Assembly: GCA_034521835.1 (NCBI GenBank)
Contig: JAXHMA010000006.1
Coordinates: forward strand, 868,001 to 932,000
Source: JAMQKA01 sp034521835
GTDB taxonomy: Bacteria > Bacteroidota > Rhodothermia > Balneolales > Balneolaceae
Reading direction: 5' to 3'
Length of the DNA stretch: 64,000 bases
Positions 19,789-30,567 of the stretch are shown one piece after another. The notes beneath the pieces were generated by a model. The model was not told where the DNA came from, did not search any database, and saw nothing but the letters and a program-made list of their open reading frames with translations. Within the stretch, counting starts at the first letter, position 1. Every line of letters starts with the position of its first letter. Both the position numbers and the translations under genes were made by a program.

Positions 19789-21339
19789 CTATTCCCACTC
19801 GATGGTTGACGGCGGTTTGGAACTTACATCATACACAACCCGGTTTATACCTCGAACCTCGTTGATTATACGGTTGGATACATTTGCTAAAAATGGATGA
19901 GGTAATTTGGCCCAATCGGCAGTCATACCGTCTACGCTGGTGACCGCACGCAACGCAATGGTAAATTCGTATGTTCGTTCGTCGCCCATTACCCCAACGC
20001 TTTGTACAGGAAGAAGCACTGCAAGAGCCTGCCATACTTCATCATAAAGATCATTTTTGCGGAGTTCACTGATGAAAATATCATCAGCTTCTCGAAGCAG
20101 ATCGAGCTTGTCCGTAGTTACATCTGATATAATTCGAATAGCAAGTCCGGGACCCGGGAATGGGTGACGTTTTATAAAATGATCGGGAATGCCCAGCTTT
20201 CGTCCCACATTGCGGACTTCATCCTTAAACAGCTCGCGAACCGGCTCTATTAGGTCAAGGTTCATCTCTTCGGGAAGCCCACCAACATTATGGTGCGATT
20301 TTATGGTGGCAGACGGCCCCTTGAAGGAAACGCTTTCAATCACATCAGGATACAGTGTTCCCTGGGCCAAAAATTTGAAGGATGTATCATGCTTGATGGC
20401 ATCATCAAACACATTGATAAATGTATTGCCGATAATATTGCGCTTCTCTTCGGGGTCAAAAACATCCTCTAGTCTTTTTAAGAACTGCTCGGAGGCATCA
20501 ATACCTTTGACAGGCAGATGAAGCGTATCCTCATAGATATCTTGCACATCCTGGAATTCATTTTTCCTGAGCAGACCATTATTAACAAAAATACATTGCA
20601 GCTGGTCGCCAATCGCTTTATACACCAGGGTAGCGACCACAGTAGAATCAACTCCCCCCGAGAGACCGCAGAGCACGCGTGCATCGCCCACTTTTTCCCT
20701 GATTTCCTTGACAGTAGATTCGATAAACGATTCGGCGGTCCAGGTTCCGGAAAGATCACAGATTTCAAAGGCAAAGTTCTTCAGGATATGTTCGCCATAG
20801 ACGGTGTGTGCCACTTCTGGATGGAATTGCACGCCATAAATCGCTTTGTCCATATGTTTTACTGCGGCAACACGGGCATTGCCGGTATGGGCAATAATTT
20901 GGTAGGAGGGAGCCAGCTCTTTGATATGATCTCCGTGACTCATCCACACGATCGATTCCTCCGGGATATTTTTGAGTAGGTCCCTGTCGTCATCAACAAT
21001 AAGTTCTGACCGCCCAAATTCACGACGGTCGGCCTGTTCTACGCTGCCCGGAATGGCATCGTGAGCAAGTAGTTGAAGTCCATAACAGATGCCTAGTATT
21101 GGTGCATCCCACAAGAAAATCTGTTTATTAAGTTCCGGGGCGTCTGGATCATTGACGCTCATAGGGCCGCCGGACAGCACCACCCCTTTGGGTAGTGATT
21201 CATCAAACTGAGTGAGATCTGCCGTGCAGGGATGAATCTCGCAATATACATTCAATTCTCGAAGCCGCCGGGCAATAAGCTGAGTATATTGAGAGCCAAA
21301 ATCGAGTATTAGAATCCATTCATCAGGTCGATGGTGCAT
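19789..21339 (-). CDS. guaA: GMP synthase (glutamine-hydrolysing)
   Basis: Converts XMP to GMP with glutamine and ATP. The N-terminal class I amidotransferase has GICYGLQLLAHD with the nucleophile Cys and FHPEVAHT with the catalytic His. The ATP pyrophosphatase domain has the P-loop LCGLSGGVDSTVVA, and the C-terminal dimerisation domain ends with IEWE, the usual tail. 516 residues, normal length, intact frame. Confidence 0.98.
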   Translation of the reverse strand: MHHRPDEWILILDFGSQYTQLIARRLRELNVYCEIHPCTADLTQFDESLPKGVVLSGGPMSVNDPDAPELNKQIFLWDAPILGICYGLQLLAHDAIPGSVEQADRREFGRSELIVDDDRDLLKNIPEESIVWMSHGDHIKELAPSYQIIAHTGNARVAAVKHMDKAIYGVQFHPEVAHTVYGEHILKNFAFEICDLSGTWTAESFIESTVKEIREKVGDARVLCGLSGGVDSTVVATLVYKAIGDQLQCIFVNNGLLRKNEFQDVQDIYEDTLHLPVKGIDASEQFLKRLEDVFDPEEKRNIIGNTFINVFDDAIKHDTSFKFLAQGTLYPDVIESVSFKGPSATIKSHHNVGGLPEEMNLDLIEPVRELFKDEVRNVGRKLGIPDHFIKRHPFPGPGLAIRIISDVTTDKLDLLREADDIFISELRKNDLYDEVWQALAVLLPVQSVGVMGDERTYEFTIALRAVTSVDGMTADWAKLPHPFLANVSNRIINEVRGINRVVYDVSSKPPSTIEWE

Positions 21340-21389
21340 AGGGAAGAAAACTAAGTGTGGGTCTTGCGCTTAAAGAGGTGATCAGATAG

Positions 21390-21770
21390 TTAAATAATAA
21401 TTTCTTTATACCTTTTTGCCGTCATCAGTTTATGGACTTGTGCGGGATCGGCAATTTTAATCTTCAGCATCCAGCCATCGCCGTAAGGATCATCATTGAC
21501 CAGCTCAGGCTCGGCTTCCAGCGCATCATTGATTTCAATAATTTCACCATCAATCGGTGCAAATAGCTCAGAAACCGTTTTGACGGCCTCTACCGTGCCG
21601 ATGACATCCTCCTTCTCAAACTTAAACCCTTCAGGCTCCAGCTCAACGAAAACAATGTCACCGAGTTCACTTTGAGCAAATTCCGTAATCCCGATAGTGG
21701 CCGTACCGTCACCATGATCTCTTAGCCATTCATGCTCGCGGGTATATTTGAGAACTTCTGGAAACTCCAT
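21390..21770 (-). CDS. gcvH: glycine cleavage system H protein
   Basis: Carries the lipoyl arm that shuttles the aminomethyl group between the P and T proteins. The start at 21770 (MEFPEVLKYTREHEWL) matches family N-termini; an upstream in-frame ATG at 21857 would overlap the end of accC. The lipoylated Lys is in GTVEAVKTVSEL, and NDDPYGDGWMLKIKI closes the fold. 126 residues, normal. The genes for the P and T proteins are not in this window. Confidence 0.95.
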   Translation of the reverse strand: MEFPEVLKYTREHEWLRDHGDGTATIGITEFAQSELGDIVFVELEPEGFKFEKEDVIGTVEAVKTVSELFAPIDGEIIEINDALEAEPELVNDDPYGDGWMLKIKIADPAQVHKLMTAKRYKEIII

Positions 21771-21780
21771 AATGTAGATT

Positions 21781-23132
21781 TTAGGATTCGGGATTAAATT
21801 TAAATTCATTTTCCAGGTAGTGAGTATTGAATTTACCAGCCTGAAAGTTGGGGTCATCCATCAGTTGCAGATGGTAGGGGATGGTTGTTTTGATACCTTC
21901 CACCACGAATTCAGATAGTGCCCGCCGCATTTTGTTGATAGCATCTTTCCGGGTGTTGGCGTTAACTATCAGTTTGGCGATCATTGAGTCGTAATGGGGA
22001 GGAATGCGGTAGCCGGCATAGGCGTGCGATATCGAGCCGAACATTATGTCCGCCCGGTGTATGGAAGACGCTGATTGTGCCAGGGGTAGGACGGAAGTTA
22101 TGTTCGGGATCTTCGGCATTAATTCGGCATTCAATGAGCATGGCCGCGCATCTTCAGGGGGCGGTCTTCAAGCTCCAGGCCTGCCGCCACTTTAATCTGT
22201 TCCTCAACGAGGTCACAGTTGGTAATCTCTTCAGTAACCGGGTGCTCAACCTGGATCCGGGTATTCATCTCCATGAAATAAAAATTGAGATTTTTATCCA
22301 CCAGAAATTCAACCGTACCAGCTCCTTCATAATTCACCGAGTGCGCGGCGTTAACAGCTGCATTTCCCATCTTCTCGCGGAGCTCCGGTGTCATCAGGGG
22401 AGAGGGTGATTCCTCTAAAATCTTTTGATGACGGCGCTGCAACGAACAATCGCGCTCGCCAAGATGGATCACATTGCCATGCTGGTCGCCGAGAATCTGG
22501 ATCTCTACATGGTGTGGATTCTGCACAAATTTTTCGATGTAGACTGCGGGATTGCCGAACGCCGTTTCCGCTTCATTGCGGCAGGTACTGAACGCCTGCT
22601 GCAGCTTAGCCTCCTCATGGACGATCCGCATACCACGGCCACCGCCCCCGGCCACTGCTTTCAGAATTACAGGGTACCCAATTTCCTTACAGCTTGACTT
22701 GGCCTCTTCATACGTTTCTATGATGCCGTCACTGCCCGGTACCACTGGCACCTTGTTGCTGATCATCTTTTCTTTGGCCTTTGCCTTATCGCCCATGGTG
22801 GCGATCATTTCTGGTGAGGGGCCTATAAATTTAAGATCATGTTCGGAGCATATACGGGAGAATTCCGCGTTTTCCGCCAGAAAACCGTAGCCGGGGTGGA
22901 TCGCTTCTGCGTTTGTGATTTCTGCCGCCGCCAGGATGCTTGGAATCTTCAGATAGCTGTCTTTACTGGGTGGAGGACCAATACATACGGCCTCGTCAGC
23001 AAATTTAACATGCAGGCTGTCTTGGTCGGCTGTTGAATAGACCGCAACGGTGCTGATGTCCATCTCTTTGCACGTGCGGATAATACGAAGAGCAATTTCG
23101 CCTCTATTGGCGATTAATACTTTATCAAACAT
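21781..23132 (-). CDS. accC: acetyl-CoA carboxylase, biotin carboxylase subunit, frameshifted
   Basis: Carboxylates biotin on AccB with bicarbonate and ATP. The first 330 residues are in frame: VLIANRGEIALRIIRTCKEM, the Gly-rich ATP loop AVAGGGGRGMRIV, ERDCSLQRRHQKILEE and FYFMEMNTRIQVEHPVTEE. After KMRGHA the frame breaks near 22135 and at least once more by about 22050; the IECRINAEDPEHNF, GTISVFHTPGG, YRIPPHYDSMIAKLIV and TTIPYHLQLMDDPNF blocks follow in other frames. Joined length is about 450 residues as expected. Second gene of the accB-accC pair; the gap to accB is 17 bases. Confidence 0.95.
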
Positions 23133-23149
23133 GGATAACTATTTTGCTG

Positions 23150-23642
23150 TTAACCTATGACAAATAAGGGCTGGTCGTACTCTACCGGTTCGCCGTCTTC
23201 GACGAATAGCTTTTTCACCTCACCGGAATATTCCGACTCAATTTCATTCATAATCTTCATCGCTTCGACGATGCAGAGTGTTTCACCTTTTTCAACATTG
23301 TCACCTACTTTTACGAAGGGATCCGCATCGGGGGAAGCGGCGCGGTAAAAGGTGCCTACGATAGGGGAAGGTCACAATTTGCCCATCGACTTCCTCTTCC
23401 TTCTCAGCTTCAGCCGGTTCTTGTCCCCCGCTGGCAGGTTGAGGCTGAGCGGCTGGCTGCTGCGGCTGAGCTGACTGGGCAGGCGTCTGGTATTGGGCCG
23501 GCACCTGCTGAGGCATGGTAACCTGCTGTACATCACCCTGCTTTTTCACTTTTATCTTGAAGTCTCCCTCTTCAATAGAGACCTCATTGACTTCGCTTTC
23601 TGCTATCAGGTCTAGAAGTTTTTTTATTTGTTTAAGATCCAT
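23150..23642 (-). CDS. accB: acetyl-CoA carboxylase, biotin carboxyl carrier protein, one frameshift
   Basis: Carries biotin for the acetyl-CoA carboxylase reaction. N-terminal dimer part MDLKQIKKLLDLIAESE, a Pro/Ala/Gln linker of about 45 residues, then the biotinyl domain: VGTFYRAASPDADPFVKVGD, the biotinylation motif VEAMKIMNEIE and a final YDQPLFVIG. The motif lies in a different frame from the N-terminus, the shift being near 23365-23370 within a run of G. About 163 residues after correction. Confidence 0.95.
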
Positions 23643-23651
23643 GATGCGTAT

Positions 23652-24227
23652 TTAGTTATTCTTAACTCGTTCGATATACTCGGAGGTGCGGGTATCTACT
23701 TTCTATGACGTCGCCTCCGTTTATAAATAAGGAACTTGTACTGTTGCCCCCGAATCCAGCGTTGCGGGTTTGCTACCGCCCTGGGCCGTATCTCCTCGAA
23801 CTCCGGGAGTGGTATCCACCACCTCCGATTCCAGATGGTCCGGCGGTTCGGCGTAGAGCACATTTTCATTATCAGTATCTATCACCAGGGTGCATTCCTG
23901 CCCATCGGCAAGGAACTCGGGCTTTTTGACATTTTCTTTATTGACGGGGATCTGCTCGTAGGTTTGTTGATGCATAAAATAGTACAACCCGCCATCAGAA
24001 TACAAGAACTGATAAGGTTGCCGCTCCACCCGGATTTCCATCAATTTTTCGCCAGAACGAAACGTTTTTTCTATGGTTTTATCGTTAACGACCCCTTTCA
24101 GTTTTGTGCGGATAAATGCTCCGCCTTTTCCTGGCTTAACGTGTTGATAGTCAACAATTGAATATAAATTATTTTCGACCTCAATCACCATTCCAGTCCT
24201 GAAATCGGAGGTATCAATTTTAGCCAT
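23652..24227 (-). CDS. efp: translation elongation factor P, two frameshifts
   Basis: Relieves ribosome stalling at polyproline. KOW-like N-domain with the modified-residue loop VKPGKGGAF (Lys at the tip), an OB domain and a C-terminal OB domain. The frame breaks near 23725 (after VQVP) and near 23690; corrected reading gives LFINGGDVI and VDTRTSEYIERVKNN, the standard EF-P end. 190 residues, normal. Lies 9 bases upstream of accB, the widespread efp-accB-accC order. Confidence 0.95.
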
Positions 24228-24307
24228 GTTGTGTTAGGTCAACCCTATCTATTGATTTTTAAAGTTGGTCAAAAATAGCATGAGTGGTGAAGGATAACAA
24301 GCTGTGA

Positions 24308-25668
24308 TTATACTAGATTTGGAAATAATGCCCGCAACAAATTAAACAAAATTACCAAGGGACAAATGATCATTATAAAAATTTTCCAGCATTTGGCCAG
24401 CAGGGTACCTGAAAATCCTTTGTATCCTGAGTCCAGCTCTTTAAATGCATTTTCCATCTTCCAGACGTAGCCCAAAAACAGGCAGATCATAATACCACCC
24501 AGAGGGAGACCGATCTGGCTGAAGATTAGATCCAGGAAATCGATAAGTGGCAGGTAAAACCCGATGATCAGTGAAATTGACAGGATACCACTCCCGATAT
24601 AGATGGCTGCTGTTTTACGTTTAATATTATATTCATCAATGGCATAGGATACGGGCACCTCCAACAATGAAATCGTGGATGTAAGTGCTGCAACACTAAG
24701 TAACAGGAAAAATGTTAAACCAAAAATAAAGCCCATAAGGCCGCCCAGCTCATGAAATAAAGCGGGAAGCACCTGGAATATCAGGGCTGGCCCTGCAACC
24801 AAGCTGCCATCTTCAGTAAAAATAGTGATTCCTTGAGCCTGCGCCATATACATGGCAGGTAAAATAAGGAGACCTGCCAAAAAGGCGATTCCGATATCCG
24901 TCATGGTAACAAAAGCAGCGGCTTCGGGATATTCTTTACTGTCCAAATATGACCCGTAAGTGATAAGGGCCCCCATACCCAGCGATAATGAGAAGAAAGC
25001 CTGACCCATGGCTGCAAAAATAAGATCCGGAGTAATCATCGAAAAATCGGGCCTGCAAATAGACAGCCAGTCCCTCTGCACTACCCGGTTGAACGATAGT
25101 ATATCCGATCATGATGATGAGTATGATGATGAGAAGGGGCATCATGGTTTTGGTAGCGCGTTCAATGCCGTCGCTGACTCCCCCCACAATAATGGAGATT
25201 GTAGCCCCCATAAAAATGACAGAAAAAACAGCATTGAGAACACCGTTACCTGTATTGGCTATCCATGAGGCCCAGTCATGGAGTTCCAGAAAAAAGAAAA
25301 TTTCTTCGAAAACGTAACTTACTGTCCATCCGGCAATTACGGTATAGAAAGAGAAATCATTACGCCACAGAGCACGCCCCAGATGCCGATCAGCGGGTAA
25401 AATCTATTTTTACCCCCCAGTACTTTGAACGCACCAACAGGATTTCTGCGCGTATTACGACCGATGGAAAGCTCGGCCATCATTACGGGAAAACCGATCA
25501 GAAAACAGCAGATTAAATAAATGATGAGAATGTCTCACCACCATTAGAGGCAGCCTCGGTGGGGAAGCGCCAGATATTACCGCAGCCCCACGGCTGAACC
25601 GGCAGCAGCCAGGATAAACCCCAGTTTTGAATTCCAGCTTCCACGGTATTAGCTTCTGATACAGCCAA
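24308..25668 (-). CDS. sodium:neurotransmitter symporter (SNF) family transporter, frameshifted
   Basis: Sodium-coupled amino-acid-type importer. The family's N-terminal signature LGFILAAAGSAVGLGNIWRFP is recoverable across two frames near 25560-25640, followed by SNGGETF. Later segments include VIFMGATISIIVGGVSDGIE and the core AFFSLSLGMGALITYGSYL. Intact from 25081 to the end with several membrane helices, but at least four shifts upstream. A TTG start at 25668 is chosen because AAAGGAG lies just ahead, one of the clearest ribosome binding sites in the window. Substrate unknown. Confidence 0.88.
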
Positions 25669-25793
25669 CTAGAATCTCCTTTCTTAAATCAATACGTGTT
25701 AAAATGGTGTAAAATATGAATGAATTTTTCACCGCTGCCAAACACTGTTTTAGTAGTTAGATTGGCAAGGGGTAAATAAAAACGAGGATGTTG

Positions 25794-27823
25794 TCATGTA
25801 ATTTGACTGCCCGGCTCAGCATCGGTCTCCACGAAACGGAGGGAGCCGTCTTCGGTTTCAGCCATCAGAATCATGCCATTGCTCTCCACGCCCATCAGTG
25901 GTTTTGGTGCAAGGTTGGCGACCGACGCACACCCGCTGCCCGACAACATCCCGGGGGTCAAAATCAGGAGCTATCCCGGAAACAATGGTCCGGATTTCAA
26001 AGCCCAGGTTAACGGTGAGCTTGAGCAGTTTATCAGCTTTCTCAATTTTTTCTGCCTCGGTAATTTTACCCGCCCGCAGATCAATAGCCATGAAATCATC
26101 AAATTCAATCTGCTCTTTCAGCGGTTCATAAGTGGTCTGCTCACTCATCTCTTCGGATCGTTTCTTTAATTTTTCGAGTTGCTCTTCAATTTCCTCGTCT
26201 TCAATTTTCTGGAATAGGATTTCCCCTTTTTCAATAGTGCGGCCTGCTTCTATAATATTTTGGGTTACCCGATCCCAGTCCATTTCCCGCTCAAGTCCCA
26301 GCTGACCCCTGAGCTGTTCCATTTTAGAGGGCATCACAGGATGAAAGAGTACCGAAAGCGCGGCCGAAATCTGCAGGCAAACATGCAGGGTATTGGCGCA
26401 AGCCTGCGGATCTTCCTTGCGGGTTCTCCAAGGCTCCATCTCCGTAAAATACTTATTGCCAATGCGAGCTAGGTTCATCGCCTCGGAGATCGCTTCACGA
26501 ATTCTGTAGAGTCCAAAATTTTCTTCAATCTTCGCCTTTTGAATCTCTATCTTCTCTAGGGCCTCTTTATCCTTGGATGAGGGATTCTTTAATTGCGGAA
26601 CTTTTCCGTCGAAATATTTTTGAGTAAAGGATGTAGTTCGAAATATAAAATTGCCAAGCACATCGGCTAGTTCACTATTCACTTTTGTCTGGAAATCAGT
26701 CCAGGAGAAATCGGAATCCTTGGTTTCTGGCAGGATGGTACCGAGCACATATCTAAGCAGGTCGGCTTCAAATTCTTCGAGATAATCCTGCAGCCAAACC
26801 GCCCAGCCTCGAGAGGTGGAAAGTTTCCGGCCTTCAAGATTTAGGAATTCATTTGCTGGAACGTTCTCAGGCAGCACATACTCTCCATGCTTCATCAGCA
26901 GCATTCGGGAACACTGATACAGTGAAAAACAATATTATCTTTTCCTATAAAATGAACAAGCTCTGTATCCTGGTCTTGCCAGTACTCTTTCCAGAGGTCC
27001 GGTTTTCCCTTTTTCCGGGCCCATTCTTTAGTGGCTGAGATATAACCAATGGGGGCATCAAACCATACATATAACACCTTGTTTTCAAAGCCTTTCACAG
27101 GGACAGGAACACCCCATTTCAGGTCTCGGGTGATCGCACGGTCGCTTAGCCCTTCATTAAGCCAGCTTTTAACCTGGCCAAGCACATTGGGCTTCCAGTT
27201 TTTCCGGGTCTCCAGCCACTGTTCAAGTTCTTGTTGATATTTACCCAGCGGAAGATAATAGTGTTCCGTTTTTTTGGTGATGGGATCGTTACCGGTTAGT
27301 GCACTTTTGGGATTGATCAAATCGGTGGGAGAAAGAGAAGTTCCACATTTTTCGCATTGGTCGCCATAGGCCTCTTCATATCCACAATTTGGACAAGTGC
27401 CTTTTACATAGCGATCGGGAAGAAACATATCGGCATCCTCGTCATAAAGCTGCTGTTCCTCTTTTTTTATGAAGACCCCATCATTATGCAGTTTGGTAAA
27501 AATATCCTGGAGGTTTCCCGGTGTATGTCGGAGCTGGTGCGCCCGTAATAGTCGAAGGAGATATTGAAATCTTCGAACACTTTTTTATTCTGGGCGTGAT
27601 AGCGATCAACAATATCCTGTGGACTTACTCCCTCTTTTTCTGCCGCAATAGTGATGGGGACGCCATGTTCATCTGAACCGCAGATATAGATCACATCCTT
27701 ATTTTGCAATCGTTTAAATCGTACAAAAAGATCGGCCGGGAGATAGGCACCAGCGATATGACCCAAGTGAATAGGTCCATTGGCATACGGCAGTGCGGAT
27801 GTTACGAGCAGCTTTTTCGACAT
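25794..27823 (-). CDS. metG: methionyl-tRNA synthetase, frameshifted
   Basis: Charges tRNA-Met. HIGH motif as HLGH in PYANGPIHLGHIAG; zinc knuckle CPNCGYEEAYGDQCEKCG; KMSKS motif as KLSTS in LEGRKLSTSRGW; C-terminal tRNA-binding OB domain (FMAIDLRAGKITEAEKIEKADKLL) with the end GVESNGMILMA. The gene is split into at least four frames, with shifts near 27470-27430, 26900 and 25910. Joined length about 676 residues, as expected for the MetG form with the C-terminal dimer domain. An essential single-copy gene broken this often points to sequence errors. Confidence 0.95.
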
Positions 27824-28038
27824 ACGTTTGAGCTAATCAAATTAAAATGAACCCATTCAAATATGTTGCGAAAATAACAGCTTAAAAACTAAAATTACAA
27901 TATGAATTGAAGATTCAGGCTTTACGGATTCTTGTCGTAGTGTAACGGCTATAATACACAATAATATAGGTAGGTTGGTGTAAGAACATAGATGAACTAT
28001 TTTAAAGTGCAGATCAAACTTGGCCTTCAAAACATAGA

Positions 28039-28572
28039 TCACCAGAACTTTTGGAGGAATCCGTACAGGGTAATTCCTATGGCCACAGATACATTAAGCG
28101 AATGTTTGTTTCCATATTGCGGAATATCGATAAAATCATCGATATGGGGGATGACCTCCTCATTTATTCCGGTCACTTCGTTGCCAAAAACAATACACAT
28201 TTTCCTGTCTGCGGGGGGGGAGTAGTCTGGAAGGTGAACGCTTTTGTCAGTCTGTTCCATCCCCAAAATATGGTATTCGGCACTTTTCAGCTGTTTGAAG
28301 AGAAATTGCGCGTCATCAAACTGTTTCCAGCTCACGAATTTTTCTGCACCGATCGCCGTCTTTGAAATTTCAGGTCGGGGTGGAGCAGGAGTAAAGCCTG
28401 AAACCAAGATCTCCGAGATACCAAATGCATCTGCACTGCGAAAGGCAGCCCCCACATTATGCATACTCCGTACATCATGGAGCAGAATCTTTAAACTGTT
28501 CATACCTTCGGGTGTGGTCCGAGACAAATTTTGTTCAAGTATAGCCTTGGTAGAGAGCTTTTGGGTGTTCAT
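28039..28572 (-). CDS. SpoU/TrmH-family RNA 2'-O-methyltransferase
   Basis: SPOUT methyltransferase of 177 residues. Motif 1: LLHDVRSMHNVGAAFRSADA; motif 2: IVFGNEVTGINEEVI; motif 3: IPQYGNKHSLNVSVAIGITLYG, which form the knotted SAM-binding site. Short form without an extra RNA-binding domain, so the target (tRNA ribose or rRNA) cannot be assigned. Intact. It is divergent from greA across 161 bases. Confidence 0.92.
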   Translation of the reverse strand: MNTQKLSTKAILEQNLSRTTPEGMNSLKILLHDVRSMHNVGAAFRSADAFGISEILVSGFTPAPPRPEISKTAIGAEKFVSWKQFDDAQFLFKQLKSAEYHILGMEQTDKSVHLPDYSPPADRKMCIVFGNEVTGINEEVIPHIDDFIDIPQYGNKHSLNVSVAIGITLYGFLQKFW

Positions 28573-28665
28573 TAGCAGGTAAATTTTGGAGCCGAAATCG
28601 TTAGCATTAATACAAATATCCTAGTATTTTTAGTGCCGCACAAATTCTGATAAAATGTGAAGAGG

Positions 28666-28693
28666 ATGTCAGCTTCGGCTGGCATTATTTTTT
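28666..28693 (+). terminator. terminator-like hairpin in the greA leader
   Basis: Eight-base stem atgtcagc/gctggcat closed by a ttcg tetraloop and followed by attattttttgg. It lies 40 bases ahead of the greA start and is oriented to act on transcripts running into greA. No gene on the plus strand ends just upstream, so it looks like a leader attenuator rather than a gene-end terminator. Confidence 0.6.
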
Positions 28694-28733
28694 GGAGTAA
28701 TCAATTGAATGGAAAAGATGACATATTTATACC

Positions 28734-29210
28734 ATGAGTGAGAAAAAGAACTATCTTTCCAGAGAAGGATTTGAAAAACTGGAAGCTGAATTAAAGGATT
28801 TAAAAACGCGCGGGCGCAAAGAGATAGCTGAAGAGATAGCTGAAGCCCGTGCCAAGGGAGACTTAAGTGAAAATGCTGAATATGATGCCGCAAAAGAAGC
28901 ACAAGGCATGCTCGAAAAACGCATATCAGAGTTGGAGAACGCTTTGGCCAATGCACGTATTCTTGATGAAGAAGATATCAAAACCGATAAAGCCTACATG
29001 CTCTCCACGGTTACGATTTTTAATCACAAAACAGAAAAAGAAGTTAAATATACGTTGGTTTCCAAAGATGAGGCCAACTTTAAAGAGAACAAAATTTCAA
29101 TCGAATCACCTATTGGATCTGCAATACTCGGGCAGGAAATAGGTGATATTGTTGAGGTTGACGTACCTGCCGGTACACTAAAATTAGAAATCAAAAATAT
29201 AGAACGCTAA
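28734..29210 (+). CDS. greA: transcription elongation factor GreA
   Basis: Stimulates cleavage of backtracked RNA by RNA polymerase. N-terminal coiled coil with the catalytic acidic tip ARAKGDLSENAEYDAAKEAQ, and the FKBP-like C-domain with ISIESPIGSAILGQEIGDIVEV. 158 residues, intact. The upstream leader holds a terminator-like hairpin. The UDP-glucose dehydrogenase gene starts 3 bases after its stop. Confidence 0.97.
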   Translation: MSEKKNYLSREGFEKLEAELKDLKTRGRKEIAEEIAEARAKGDLSENAEYDAAKEAQGMLEKRISELENALANARILDEEDIKTDKAYMLSTVTIFNHKTEKEVKYTLVSKDEANFKENKISIESPIGSAILGQEIGDIVEVDVPAGTLKLEIKNIER

Positions 29211-29212
29211 AC

Positions 29213-30567
29213 ATGAAGATTGCAGTAATTGGAACTGGTTATGTGGGGCTCGTCTCTGGGACGTGTTTTGCAGATTCAGGTAACGACGTAATGTGTGTAG
29301 ATATTGATGAAAAAAAGGTAAAAACTCTTCAGAATGGTGAGATACCGATTTATGAACCGGGCTTGCACCGTCTCTTTTCGAGATCCATAAAGGAGGAAGG
29401 CTGCACTTTACCACAGAGATGAAACCGTCTGTAGAAGAAGCAGATCTTATATTTCTATGTCTTCCGACTCCTCCGGGGGCTGACGGCCAGGCTGATTTGT
29501 CCGCGGTCCTGAATGTAGCAGACCAGCTGGGAGAAATAATCAATGAGTACAAGGTGATTGTCAATAAAAGTACGGTACCGGTTGGTACGGCAGACAGGGT
29601 GCGTTCCAGGATCGCCGCTAACGCCACTGTCGATTTTGATGTGGTATCCAACCCTGAGTTTTTGCGTGAAGGTGCGGCTGTCGAAGACTTTATGAAACCC
29701 GAACGCGTGGTGGTGGGAACCTCCAGCGATAAGGCTGCTGAAATCATGAAACGGCTCTATGAGCCATTTGTGCGTAGTGGCAACCCGATCATTATTATGG
29801 ATGAACGGAGCTCCGAGCTTACCAAATATGCTGCCAATGCACTGCTGGCTACTAAAATCACATTTATGAACGAAATTGCCAATGTTTGTGAACGCGTGGG
29901 CGCCAATGTTGACAACGTCCGCCGTGGGATCGGAACTGATTCCAGGATCGGCAAGCGATTTCTCTTTGCAGGAATTGGATATGGTGGAAGTTGTTTCCCA
30001 AAGATGTGCAGGCTATTCATTATACGGCTTCAAACCTGGGATACGACTTTAAAATCCTGGATTCCGTAATGAAAATTAATGATGAACAGAAAATTTCTCT
30101 CATCCCCAAAATTGAAAGTTTCTACGATACGGATGACTTTTCCGGAAAAACTTTTGGCATTTGGGGATTGTCCTTTAAGCCGGAGACTGACGACGTGCGA
30201 GAGGCTCCCTCATTGTACCTGACCAAAGAACTTGTAAAACGGGGCGCAAAGATTAAGGCCTACGACCCTGAAGCAACTGAGACCTTTAAAAGGGCGGCAT
30301 CTGAAGAGGTGCTAAAAAGCATTGAGTTTGTGGAAGATCAGAAAGATGCGATTAAAGATGTTGACGCCCTCGTTATCTGTACGGAGTGGAATGAGTTCCG
30401 CCGCCCCTCTATCGACAATTTCCAGGAATATATGAAGGAGGCGATCATTTTCGATGGCGCGTAACCTGTATGATCTCGATCGTGCAAGAGAAGCGGGCAT
30501 CAAATACGTTAGTGTTGGCCGGCCGAAAGTCAATGTTACAGAAAAGAAGGAAGAAACACATGTCTAA
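29213..30567 (+). CDS. UDP-glucose 6-dehydrogenase, frameshifted
   Basis: Oxidises UDP-glucose to UDP-glucuronate with two NAD+. N-terminal NAD fold MKIAVIGTGYVGLVSGTCFA; LCLPTPPGADGQAD; the central TKYAANALLATKITFMNEIAN; the catalytic Cys in GIGYGGSCFPK; and the C-terminal FGIWGLSFKPETDDVREAPS. Three or more shifts (near 29400, 29995-30005 and 30460). After correction the tail NLYDLDRAREAGIKYVSVGR ends in a TAA at 30565, overlapping the start of the next gene by 8 bases. About 450 residues. Confidence 0.95.

Noticed and set aside
26853..27038. Small plus-strand frames inside metG, accC, guaA and suf genes
   Set aside because: They are shadows of the genes on the other strand or frame, with no independent support.
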